From positions 10,044,854 to 10,108,853 of the forward strand of contig CP093830.1 of assembly GCA_033063855.1 (NCBI GenBank): DNA of 64,000 nt, written 5' to 3'. Below are positions 1 through 12,100 of this stretch, one piece after another. The stretch is from Smittia aterrima (taxonomy: Eukaryota > Arthropoda > Insecta > Diptera > Chironomidae). A model generated the notes under the pieces. It saw only the letters and a program-made list of their open reading frames with translations, was not told the origin of the DNA and made no database searches. The position numbers and the translations under genes were made by a program. Position 1 is the first letter of the stretch. Each line of letters opens with the position of its first letter.

Positions 1-863
1 TGCTTAACACGCAACCATTCTCACAAATTAAAGCTTTCATGTTTCAACCTCACGATCTTCATTCACAAATCTATCGAGCATGATGATCTACCGATGTTGC
101 TTGTTTTGGTTTAGAAAGTTTCTCTTCTTCTACGATGCTTGTATGAGTGTCAAGTCGCGAGTCTCGGATCCAAGGGAAATATTTTCAGGGAAGAATTTGA
201 CTGTCTTTCGATTTGGGGGAAGTTGTTTTTACACCTTGAGCTCAGTTGCATACTTTAACTTGATCGAATGCCACACACATCAACTCATTTAATCAAGGAA
301 TGTCGAAATTAAATTTTTGTTTATAAATTCTTACCAAGTTTAGAAATTTCGCTGAAATATCATCCTAAAACAGTTTTCATCAGCAGCATTCACAGTTAGG
401 TTCGAGATTGAAGACTTTTCAACTTTTTACAACCACTTTAGATATTAGCAGATCGCTAGATCACGCAGCGAATAAATAATTGATTTACAAAATAAAGTTT
501 CATATAAAACTGTGTGGTCGTGGGTGAGCTTCGGCCTTTGCCCTGTCGCCACGTACCGCGCTCCAAAGAAAATTAAATATTTGATTCTGATTTGCGAAAT
601 TGATGCTAAATAAAAGAGAAAATTGTTTCTTTTCTCGATTTCTTTTTATTTGTTTAGATTCTATTTTATTTTTTGTTAAATAAAAAAGTTTTGAGCCTCA
701 TGACTCTCGACAGTCCGACAATTTTTGTTTCAATTTCTTTTATAACAAAAAAAGTTTATAACAAATCGCCGGAACTGAAAATTGTCAGATTTAATTAAAA
801 ATCTATTTATTCAAGCAGCTCATCATTTCTAAACTTCACATTTAATCCATCGATAGAGTCGAA
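1..863. other. Upstream noncoding region of the Dbp80-type gene
   Basis: No convincing gene is seen here. An open frame of 70 codons from position 80 has no recognisable domain and sits in AT-rich DNA. A short GC-rich block at about 515-570 stands out from the surroundings. The bases just before the ATG at 864 contain ATCGATA (about 850-856), close to the DREF element (TATCGATA) common at fly housekeeping promoters; this is suggestive only. Confidence 0.5.
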
Positions 864-2515
864 ATGGCTGACAATTGGAATAAAGCGGCAGAGACTCAAG
901 AACAGAGCGAAATTCAACGACTTGTAAGTTTCCAAGAAAAAATGTGTTTGGCAATCATTTTGCAAGTTTTTGTTTATTTCAGAGCGATACTGTGAAAGAT
1001 GTTTCTCTGGGTATTGAAACTAAACCACCAGGCGAAGAGGGAGAGGATGCAAAGTGAGGATTTCACTTGAAATTTTGACTTTACATGAAATGATTTGTTT
1101 TTGTTGTTGTAGTCCCGCCGATGCTTCTCTCTTGATGAAAATTATTCGTAAGGGTTTGATAGAAAGTAAGAACGATCTCGACATTCAGCGAAAAGACCCA
1201 AACTCGCCACTTTACTCGGTAAAGACATTCGAAGCGCTACATATGTGAGTATCGTCCACCTGTGAGATTCTCCCGTTTATTTTTAGAATTTAATTCATAT
1301 TCGTCATTTTAGTAAACCTCAATTACTTCAAGGAGTTTATGCAATGGGATACAATACTCCATCAAAGATTCAAGAGACAGCTCTTCCAACTTTAATTGCT
1401 GATCCTCCTCAAAACATGATTGCTCAATCGCAGTCGGGAACTGGAAAGACCGCAGCTTTCACACTTGCAATGTTGACGCGTGTTGATACTTCAAAGGACT
1501 ATCCACAAGTTCTTTGCCTCAGTCCTACTTACGAACTAGCAATTCAGACAGGAGAGGTTGCAGCTCGCATGGCAAAGTTTTGCCCAGAAATTCGCATTCG
1601 TTATGCCGTTCGAGGAGAAGAAATTGAACGATCACACAAACTCACGGATCATGTTATCATCGGCACTCCAGGAAAAGTTCTGGATTGGTCACTGAAATTC
1701 CGAGCATTCGATTTGTCAAGAATTAACGTTTTCGTATTGGACGAAGCTGACGTCATGATTGCTCAACAAGGTCACCAGGATCAGTGCATTCGCTTGCATA
1801 AGAATCTCAGCAAGAAATGTCAAATGATGTTGTTCAGTGCAACTTACGACAAGAAAGTCATGGAATTCGCTGATTACTTGGTTCCATCGCCAATCACGAT
1901 CCGACTGAAGAAAGAGGAAGAGGTTCTCGATAACATTAAACAATTTTACGTGAAATGTCGTGACCAAGACGTTAAATATCAAGCAATCGCTAATATTTAT
2001 GGCGTCATAACAGTTGGTCAAGCTATCATCTTCTGTCATGTAAGTTTTCCCTTTAATTGTTTGATTAGATTGATCTAACTTAACTTTTTTAGACTCGCAA
2101 AACTGCTGGGTGGCTCTCTGGTAAAATGAGTAAAGAAGTTGGCGCCGAAAGCGTTGGAGTTCTGAGCGGGGACTTGACAGTCGAGCAACGCTTGGCCGTT
2201 CTCGATCGTTTCCGCGAAGGACATCAGAAGGTCCTCATCACGACTAACGTTTTATCTCGTGGCATTGACATCGAACAAGTCAACATTGTTGTGAACTTTG
2301 ATCTTCCAGTTGACCAACAAGGACATGCCGACTGCGAAACATATCTTCATCGTATTGGACGTACTGGACGCTTCGGAAAACATGGAATCGCTATCAATTT
2401 AGTCGATTCTGAACAATCGATGCGCATCTGTGAAGACATCGAACGTCACTTCGGCAAAAAGATTGCCTACCTCGACGCTGAGAACTCTGATGAAATCGAG
2501 AAGATCGGCACCTAA
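864..2515 (+). CDS. Dbp80: DEAD-box ATP-dependent RNA helicase, Dbp80/DDX19 (Dbp5) type
   Basis: The coding exons are 864-923, 983-1053, 1113-1244, 1313-2039 and 2093-2515, with GT-AG introns of about 53-68 bp. Together they give one frame of 470 residues, the usual size for the Dbp5/DDX19 family. Visible motifs are the Walker A/motif I AQSQSGTGKT (about 125-134), PTYELA (159-164), DEAD (231-234), SAT (263-265) and the motif VI HRIGRTGR (416-423). The variable N-terminus followed by KPQLLQGVYAMGYNTPSKIQ is typical of DDX19. Known family members sit at the cytoplasmic face of the nuclear pore, where Gle1 and inositol hexakisphosphate drive mRNP remodelling during mRNA export; they also act in translation termination. 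All catalytic motifs are intact. The start was chosen because it is the first ATG, it is followed directly by the acidic/Gln-rich N-terminus, and every exon phase fits. The coiled-coil gene starts about 0.6 kb downstream on the same strand. Confidence 0.95.
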
Positions 2516-2696
2516 TCTGATATTCAAGCCAAGTTTTCCTTTTTTTCTACAAAGTTATTCCCAAAACGTGAAGTTACGATATAATTAACTAAGAAGTGAC
2601 TGATATGAATTTCTTCGATGATGCAAAAACCGAAACCAAGAATTACAAAACTTTATTTAACTTTCATTCTAAACCTTTTGCAAAGAAATGTTTCTA

Positions 2697-2702
2697 AATA
2701 AA
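2697..2702 (+). terminator. Poly(A) signal AATAAA of the helicase gene
   Basis: A canonical AATAAA lies about 180 bp after the stop codon at 2513-2515, implying a 3' UTR of roughly 200 nt. Further AATAAA-like runs follow near 2755. Confidence 0.6.
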
Positions 2703-3139
2703 ATGAAATAACAAACGACAGTTCTTTGCTTTCTTGGTTTGACGCCGTAATCAAGCTAAATAAAATAAAATTGCATAACGTATTTTTTAAAACTTCGACT
2801 TTACTGAACAAATTGTTCAATGAAAAAATAAAAATCGTGAATCTAAAATCGAATCGTGTAAAGTCTGATTAAAATATTCATTTACATGATTTCTAGTGCT
2901 ATTTTAATAGATTTTAGAGTCAGCGTATCTAAATAACTAACCGTAAAACCTCTTTATTATGATTGTAAATATCTCCGTGACCATTTAATGCCCGAAAAAG
3001 TGAGAAAGAAAAATCTTTTAAAGCTGACGACAAAATCTAAATCAAATGGTTACGAATAAAAAAGATGATTGTTTGTGAATAGCAGTGCTTGTTCTTAACA
3101 ACCGCAGTTTTTGGATTACAAGTAAACAACGCCACTGCG

Positions 3140-3199
3140 ATGGATCCAATGGAAACCAAAAACAACACAACTCGTTCGCTTCCTCTGGATTTGATGACG
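3140..3199 (+). CDS. Proposed first coding exon of the coiled-coil gene
   Basis: An ATG at 3140 opens a 20-codon frame beginning MDPMETKNNT and ending exactly at a strong donor, ACG|GTAAGT, in phase 0. The next clearly coding exon (20623) begins after a CACAG acceptor, also in phase 0, so the two join without a stop. An in-frame TAG at 3080-3082 fixes the start. The support is splice-site quality plus phase; the intervening 17.4 kb leaves room for other first exons. Confidence 0.55.
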
Positions 3200-6100
3200 G
3201 TAAGTTCCTTCTGTTCTTATCAGTAGCTACAAAGTGTTTATGGGCCTCTTGAAAAGGCAATTCATCAAATTTCGTGAGAAAAGATACCAGAAGTGCAGTT
3301 TGCGCAAGAAGACGTTGACTTTTGTCTCACATCTCTGTCTCAGACGAACGCCGTCTGGATCTTTCTCAATTAAAATTCTATTGCAATTGCGATGATTATT
3401 CTTCGTCTGCGATGCACTTCCGACCGATTGATGAAATGAAAGCTCGCTCGACTTTCCCAGCGAAAGAATTTTAATTTAATTAATTAGAGGAATTTCTTCT
3501 TCGTTACCGCTCGCATTTCTTTCTTCTTTTTTGTCATCGTAATGACGAGGTCCAAGGTTCGTTAAATTTTCGCAGTTCACTTGAATAAATTCAGTGGCAG
3601 ATTGATTGAGCTCCGTCAGTTAGATTAACCTTGAATAGATAATTTAGGATTTACGGTGAGCTCGTATTAATTCGACTCGTTGCCCCCAATGACATCACCT
3701 CGTCTTCGCTGATTTCTCCGCGAAATAGAAAACAATTACAGCCACAAAAGAACCTTAAGCGGCCGCTCATTCCTTTCCTGTTCTTGCGAAACTTGAATTA
3801 AGAAGAGACAGAGTTTATTCACCCAAGAGAACACTTTTGGACTGAGGCGAGTTTCAAGATTATAAGAAAGTGCTAAACGAAGGAAGCCGCCAACTCAAGA
3901 ACAACTCAATTTCAATTGATGCTATGGATTTATGGTTCTGCTTCTTCTCAATGCCATTTCATCATCCGTCAAGTGCGGAAACCGCAGAGCGCAACAACAA
4001 TGACTTGAGAGTTATTTTAAGATCGCTTTTGTGTTTCTTCCTCTTTCGCGAATCTTGGAGAATTCCATCTCTGACGTCAGATAGTTTGTATGACTTCATC
4101 ATTGTTAGTGAGAAACATAAACTCATTTGCCGTTGAATTAGGGCCAGGCCTAGTACATCAAAGCTCTCGAGAGGCTCTATTTGCTCGAGCTGTAAATCCA
4201 CAAAATAATTAACTTAATTTATCAAACCGATTACCATTTTTAATTAAAGAAGTTTCCCCCCATCCATCATATAAAACGTTTTGTGCCAGCATAAACTTCC
4301 TGGAGACAAACTCGCATTTAGATCAATTAAGAAGGCGAATTTATGAAGCTATCATCTTCTCGAATGTTCTCCCCTTGTCAATTCAATTTCAAACTTAGAT
4401 CTTATTGTCGTTTGCTTGCACAAAGGAACATTGTCTTCCTTATCTAAATCGCATCAGCAAAAATCATCGAGTGGAGTCAGTCTCTTATCAAAAACCTTTC
4501 GTCATCGTATACGAGAGTTCTTATCAATGTTTATTAACCTAAACAGAAAAACAAGTTTTTCTAGTGAAATCGGGGCATGATTCACGTAATTCAAAAAGGT
4601 TAAGATTCATTTTCGGTCGAAGTGAAAAGCTCGGAATTGCTTTATTGCTTGTGAACTGAATCTCGCTCTACTTTATGACCCACGATGCCACAACGGTTCG
4701 AAGTGGTTCGAGAACTTTCAATGTGCAAAAAGCAACTCGTAACGAAACATGAGAAGGCTATAAATACTCGCTCAGATCGAGTTCTGCAACTCGCTAACTC
4801 GTGAACTCGGAGATCCTCTGATCACACTTACGACGAAGTAGCAATCGTCGTTCAACAATTTTAAATATTCACGATCCTGCAGCAAATACTATTCAGATTG
4901 CTCAATGTCTGGTGTAGGTAACAAAGAAGAAGTTACGAGTATAAAAATTAAAATGAACAATTTGGCATGGTGGAGGCTTGAGAGGCGCCATTCAAAATAA
5001 GCGAGTTGATAAATTGAACGTTTGATCAGCAAAAAAATTCGCAATTGATTCGCCTGAAGCTTTTAAATTATTGCTGGGTAAATGATGATTGGGAAATTCG
5101 TACAAAAGTCTGATGAGAGAATGTCAAGTGAGAGTCGATGCTTCAAGGCAAATACTCGGCAAAAGATTATTGCTTAATGGGCTTTGCGTTGACTTCGACA
5201 TAAAACGCGATTTTATGAGCAAACACAGAAAGTTTTTCTTACGAAAACAACTAAAGCGAAGCAACTTCAAATATTTGTTCTAACCAAACGAAGAAGCCTC
5301 ACTGACGGTTGATGTAGATTAGTTTTTGTTGTTTTAATGCTTTTTGTTGTCTCCTCGTACCTGGTAGTGACATGTTCTACAACAACCAGATGATTAATTC
5401 AGGCTTGGAACCATAAGAATCTTTTTCCAATGTTTTCCTCGCGTCAATCAGTGATCAATATTTGACGATAAGCTCTGTCGACCAATGGCAAATAAAAACT
5501 TTCACAATTCTCAGTCGATTCGCAAGACGAATATTTTGTCACGGGCTGCACGAACCTCGTGACGACGTTTCTTCTCTTTTCGTTGATAAAACAGCGATTA
5601 GGTAAGGCCGGTAAGGCTGTTGAAGGTCTGATGTCTGTTCGAGGCTGGAACATAACGTCATGGCGTCTGAACAATTTTTCGCTTCGTTCGAAAGTCATGA
5701 AGTCATGAAACAGACTTCTGTTGCCGTACTCGACTTTGATGATGATAAATAAACTCTATTTAACTGAATTAGTGTCTGCGACCGGCTGAAATATTTATGC
5801 ACGAACGAGAGTTGTAAGCTGAAAACTTAATGGATCGCGACGATGGCACAAATATTTTCCAAAGTTGAATGAATGGCACTTGCATCAAAAATATATTTTG
5901 AAATCAATTCCAATTTTTCTTTTCATTGTCGATCGCCTTTATGACGAAGTGTCTCGCTTCGAGCGAGGCATTGATCCAATTCGATGATTTCTTAGTTTCT
6001 TTGGTGGAAATTTTTAACAACGTTTGACGTAGATGAAAATCAATGTCAGCTCAGTTACGAGATTGAAGATGGATTTCATAAGTTGAGTGGAAATCTTTAT

Positions 6101-9100
6101 TGAATTCTTCACTTGAAATTGATGAGCCGCTTCCTGAAGTACTCTTTTCCTCGTCTCTGTCGCGTAACTTCTTTGAATTGCAAAACAAACTCTTTGTCTT
6201 CTCTCTACTGCATTCACAATTTGCATCTTCAATTATTCGGATAAAGACAACGTCGCATTGTTTTATTGCTTGGAAGGTGTCGCTAACAATTTCACTTTAT
6301 CACGAGCTACTGGTCGATTGTGATCGCTAACTTAATACATAAGAGAGATTATGAACGAGACACTAAGCTTAATCGAATTGAGATTTGCGATTAGTTAATT
6401 AACAAAAACGTAAAAAGGTTTTGCTTTAGCAAAACGAAAACGAAATCTAAAAAAGGAAATTAAAAATGTATTAAGCGCAATTGTAGTCAGTTTTTATGGA
6501 TCAATTTACACAATAATTAATCGGTCTCTGCATTCGACGGTGAATAAATTTGAAGAATGATTAACTGCGATCAAATCTGTGAGCTAATAATTACGTCCTC
6601 TCTCTCTCTTTCGAACTTAATCGAATCACAAGCCAATTGGAATGAGTTATTAGGAGCTCGCCTTATGTAATGTGTTATTGCCTCGTAATTATTTCTCGTC
6701 TTGTTTTCGAAGCCACAAATAAATATTGTGCAAGTATCAATTTTTTAGCCGATGAAATATTCACAGAAGCTGTTGACGAGCATGACCATGAGCAAAGCTT
6801 GATTAAGTATTTGTGGGCTTTGGATTACTCGCAATTCACAAATTTGGAATTTGCAATCGATAAATTGGAATTAATGAGCGAAAAACTTGGCTCGCAATTA
6901 AGTTAAGCAGACGTAAGAGAGAAGATGATCCAGTAACGGGAACCAGCGATCGAGCCGATGCTGCAACTGGTCGGTTAGAATTGTTTTCGTTAAAAGAGAA
7001 GATGAAACTGTTGTTTTTATGGCTGATGAAAGCGCCTTGCCTGATACAACGAAGTACCGCTCGAATTCTTTCATCGCCACTTATAATCATTTTTCATTAA
7101 TCACTGCGTTCGAGTTTATTTCAAATGCTTTCTTTACCCTCCTTCCATGAAAATATTCTGCATTTTGTTTAGCTTAAATGAATGCCAAACACATTTCACT
7201 CGTTGCCATAGTCGCACTTGCTGCTCGTGTTAGTGAACTCAATGTCCATTCGAATTCGACTGATTCGATTATGCTTAATGATTGAAAAGAAAACTTGTTT
7301 GGGAAGAAAATTGATTTGAATTTAATCAGGATTAGTTTCAGATGACGACAACGGCGGCTGAATACATCACTTTATTGTAATTGCTACATAATTGACATAG
7401 TAATAACGATGTTTGAGTGTTTCACATCGCGTTGGAACACGGAGGAGTTTTAATCACCGATTATCATCCTCTACAGTGCTTTGTTGGCTGGCTGGATTGG
7501 ATGTTAAATGTGTGGGCAAGACTCGTCGGAATTGGAATGCCGTTCCTGATTCGATCGACTGCATTTTTATCTCTCATTAAATAACGTGACTCGAGGTAAA
7601 CGGCGAAACGATGTTTCAATTGCAAATTATTTCTTTTCACGCGTGGTCTACACGTCGAATTCAAGTCGCTCCAGAGATCAATTCTGTTATCTTTCCGGTT
7701 TCCCCGGTTAATGTAACGCATGAAGGTTCTGTTTGTTCTCTTCGCTTATTGCTTCTCTCTTCAACGACGTGCAATGCCGAAGGCAGCAAGTGTGAACGCT
7801 TAAATCATTCTCTTCTAACGAAGAAGAACATAAAAAAGTTTTATTAATTTATTAAATTGAGGGATGACTGCTAAGCGATATAAAACACTCGCAACTTTAC
7901 TTGGGCAGAGGAATGTGAATAGAAGAATCAAAAGCAATACGCAAAGCAAATAGACACCAGCACTTGCTAGTTCGGAACGAACAATCTGCTCATTGCATTT
8001 TCATGCTCTCGTGATTGCGACTCGAACAAATTCTGTTATTCTTCGTTTGTGTATGTCGAACTACGAAATTTAATTACTTTTTTCGCTGTTTCGTAGCGCA
8101 CTGCATTAAGAAATGAATTAGATCACAAACATTCGTCGGCAAAAACATTGAAACATCGCCGTCATGCGATCCTCACCAACACAATCGCTCGATCATTCGC
8201 TGAACCGATTCACGCGATGCATGCTCGAGCCGTTGTTTTCCAACCGATGATTGTTGATTGCTTGTTGAGCATAAAACGTTGTAGCTTGAATATCGAAAAG
8301 TCTCAGCTTTGAAGTCAGTCGGTTCGTGGTATTGAAAACGGAAAGGCAAATGAATCACGCGGCATCAAGAAATTTTAATTTGACTTTAATTTGATTGAGC
8401 AAAGGGAATAAGAGAAACAATTTGTGATTGTGCTATAAATCGCCAGAAAATACAATAAAGCAAATATTGTGAAGACTCTTTTGATGAGCGAAAGAAAAAA
8501 TCAATTTTGAATCATCAGTAGAAAAAATAAATCGAAAACATTTTAGCGAGTGGAGATAATTAGGCGAAGTGAACGTGTCTCGAGCTTATGTTACAGAGTC
8601 GTTTTGTGGATTATTGTGTAACCAAAAGAAAAAACAACTTTGTTCTGGATTATTGCGAAATTTTTCGTCAAAAATGATTGGACGACACGTAGAGAAGTGA
8701 AAACGAGACGCACAAAAGAAGTGAAAAGAGATTTCTTTCAATGAGCAATTAGTGGAATTTCGTGAAATTACAAAAATAAAAATATTAATAAAAAAGAAGT
8801 TTTCTAGTGAATTGATTTCCTCGTCTCTATTCAGTGAAGATCAAGAAGATCAATCTAAAGTTTGTTGAACAAACAAGGAAGAACACATTGGCGAGCAGAT
8901 GAAAGTCGTGAAACAATGAATTATTTGTTAATTGCAGTCAAGACCGTAGCCTAACAGACGCGAGAGAGACTTTTCGCTGAATGAATGAATGGTAATTCAA
9001 AGAAAGAAGAGTTTTTTTTTTGTTTACTTTACTGTTCCCTTCGGAAGATGTTTGCACAATGCAGATTATCGTTGTCTTAAAATGAAACGAGGTCTTTCAT

Positions 9101-12100
9101 GTTTTTGCTTAAACCGCTCATCTTGATACTCAGCTGGGGCAATAAACCGAACAAGAACGAAGAGGAAAAGAAAATCTTTCACTTCTCAATTCCAAGATAA
9201 AGAATTTAAGTTGCGTAAAAGTTGATTTTTCCTTATCTTCCACTGCGAAAAAAGTGTGCGCGCGTTTACTCGTTGTGCCAAATTTCTAAATTTAAAAATG
9301 AGCAGCTCAATGATAAACGAAAAGAGTTGAAGGCAAAACACGTCGCTTGCAGCCGTTTTTTACACCGACCGATATCAAGAGAAATTTATTTATCGTGTCT
9401 GGCTGAGACACACAAAACAGAAAAATAACTGTAAACTCGCGGAAACTCAAAACGGCTGATTGTAGTTTGAGTCTTTGTTTTGAACATTTTTCTTTTGGTG
9501 TCGTTTAAACAAAGACAATTCGTCAATATTTGAATTCCCTCGTTAGAGGAAAATTTTCTAAAAACTTGTCGGAAATAAAATTGTAACTGGTTTTATGGAA
9601 GTAGTCTCTTTTAATTGTCACATGAAAATGTTAGATTTGTGATTATGGTTCATAAATTTTTACGGAAAATTAATTTTTCCTTGAAAGTTTTTAATTTTTT
9701 TCTCTGTAAACTATCAGACGCTGTTTTCTTCATTTCTTTTTTATATCGTCGCTCGCCCAATTGAATTTAATTAAACGTACGTTTATGACGGAGATCACAG
9801 AGTCTCTCTCTCACACACAAATGAAAGTTGTGGCGAAGAAGATGTCAGCATATCACTAATTTGAATAAATCGTAAAGCACACACACTGGAATTTTATGAA
9901 TTAGCGTCTTTCGAGCACAACAATCTTCTCGGATTATGAATAAGAAAATTAAGAAGCATTTGATCTACATTTCAATGGGAATTCCACTTGGAATTAAAAA
10001 GATTTTAATCCCCCCGAAGTGTTGAAACTGAAAATAGAATTGTAAAGCTTCAAAATTCTGATGTTTTGTTGTCAAACAGATTGCGGCATCATAGAAATTC
10101 CCCCTCGGGGTCAACGGAGGAAAAAACAACTTGAATTTAAAGTGAAGAAGAAGTCAAGATCATCGGAGTGACGAAGAAAATGAAGACAACGATATGGAGC
10201 AGCGAAGCATACGAGTTCGTACAGTTTGTGGCACATGGCGATGAGAATAATAATTAAAACAAACTCATACATTCACGGATCGTTTTCTGACTCACTTTGG
10301 TGGTCATTGAAACGATATGTGTTGGAAACGAAGCGATAATCATCGTTCACTTGTTTTACACACCGCGAAAAAAGAGAAAACCACTTCGGTGAAAAGAAAA
10401 CCGAAAATCTACCATGTAATTAGCTTTTTTCTTTGCTGCTCTCTGTCGATGAAAAATTCGATTATCTAAAAAACGTTTTTCTTGGGGAAACGGTGAAAGA
10501 TTTGAGAGCAACGCTGATGGAAATTGGATTCGGGTATCATTGGATTAAGAAACGTTACAACACAATATCATGTCACGAAATCAATCGTCGGGTGTCTCGT
10601 TAGTTGAAATTGTAAAAGCTAATTAGTCGAAAACTTGTGTGAGGCGATCACCTGACGCGACGTCAATGACGAGAGAGACACAACAAAATGTGTAAAGTTT
10701 TGTACATGAAGAGAAATTCGTCTCGTTTACTTCAATAGTCCACTCCAATAGCAATGAAGTTGCGGCGTTCGAGTCGATATCTGACACGACGACTACGACG
10801 AAAGCGAGTGTTGATAAAGTTGGCACAAAAACGCGTCGTCGTCGACATTGCGACAAAATGAAATCAATTCGCTCCGGCAATCTTGCGACCTTCGGTGGAT
10901 CGGTTTCTTCTTGATTAATTCCCAAGTAAGGAAGGTAGTTGTAGTCATGTGCAGTAATAAAAGCAGCGAGATAAATATTTTCGATGAAACGAGTCGTGCT
11001 ATAAAAGTAAGAGAGATGATGGCGATAAGAATCAAAACTTTTTATGGAAATGAATCGTTTCGAGTGATCCAAATTGAACTACGAAGAAAGTACGTGAGAA
11101 GACAATCTTTTTGTCGTTAATGACATCGAAATTTCTTTTCGATCGCTTCGGTCTTGATCTTGAAAACCACACACGATCGTTAATGGCTTGAGGGCGAATC
11201 ACCTTCCTTCCATCTTAATTATTTACGACGGCGCTGTCACAGCTAAAAAATCTAATTTGAGACAAAGAAATAGGAAATGGCAAAACATTCGTCTTCGAAC
11301 GAAGAAGAAACCGGAGCATGACACCAATTTGAATATCAAAATAAATGAGAGAGACTCTCGTCGAAAATAATTTTAAATTGCACAGCCCGCGATGGATTTA
11401 AAGTTTTCGTAAAAACAATGAAATTCCGCGAAGGCGATGAATTCTTAATGAGATTTCTTCTCACACGCATTGCCGGTTCTTTTGCTAGAACTATAAAAAG
11501 ATTAAAGTACAAGCCGCAAGACTGACGGATGCAAAGTACTTGATCGATTACATCACGCTATGAATAGAAACTTCTCATTTTGACTGACATGTTGTGGATG
11601 AGTTTTCCTCGTTTCTATTCAATCTCCTCCCACGAAAGCTTTGGCCAGCTAATCTTGCACTCGATGGACATCATTGACCTCTCAAGTGCCGTAGGAAACA
11701 TTTTTTTCCATTCATTCAAACAAAGTCGAATCATTTATTATTTTTCGAGAACTGGTTGGATGTGATGTGAATCGAAAGGAAGTTGCTTTGCTAATGAGAA
11801 TATCTGATGTTGTCTTTTGAGTGCGGAAATATCCAACAATCGTGAGCATGAAATCATCTTTAGGTCTTTAAAACAATGAATAATATTTTTAATGAATATT
11901 CGAATTGCTTCGTCGATGCTTAACTGGCTAATCATTTCATTCACCTAAAGCCTTCAATCAACCATCGTGTAAATTACAAATGCTCGTCATGTATATCGCG
12001 GTCGTCATCATAAGCAAAGTGTTGATTTGTTCAACAAAAGATTTATTTGATTGAACACGAAAATTCAAATTTTTTATTAAAAGTCTCAATAATTAAATTC

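Noticed and set aside
10623..11120. A 149-codon frame on the minus strand overlapping frames on both strands.
   Set aside because: It begins with TTG rather than ATG, has no recognised domain and overlaps other open frames, as expected by chance in a locally GC-richer patch.
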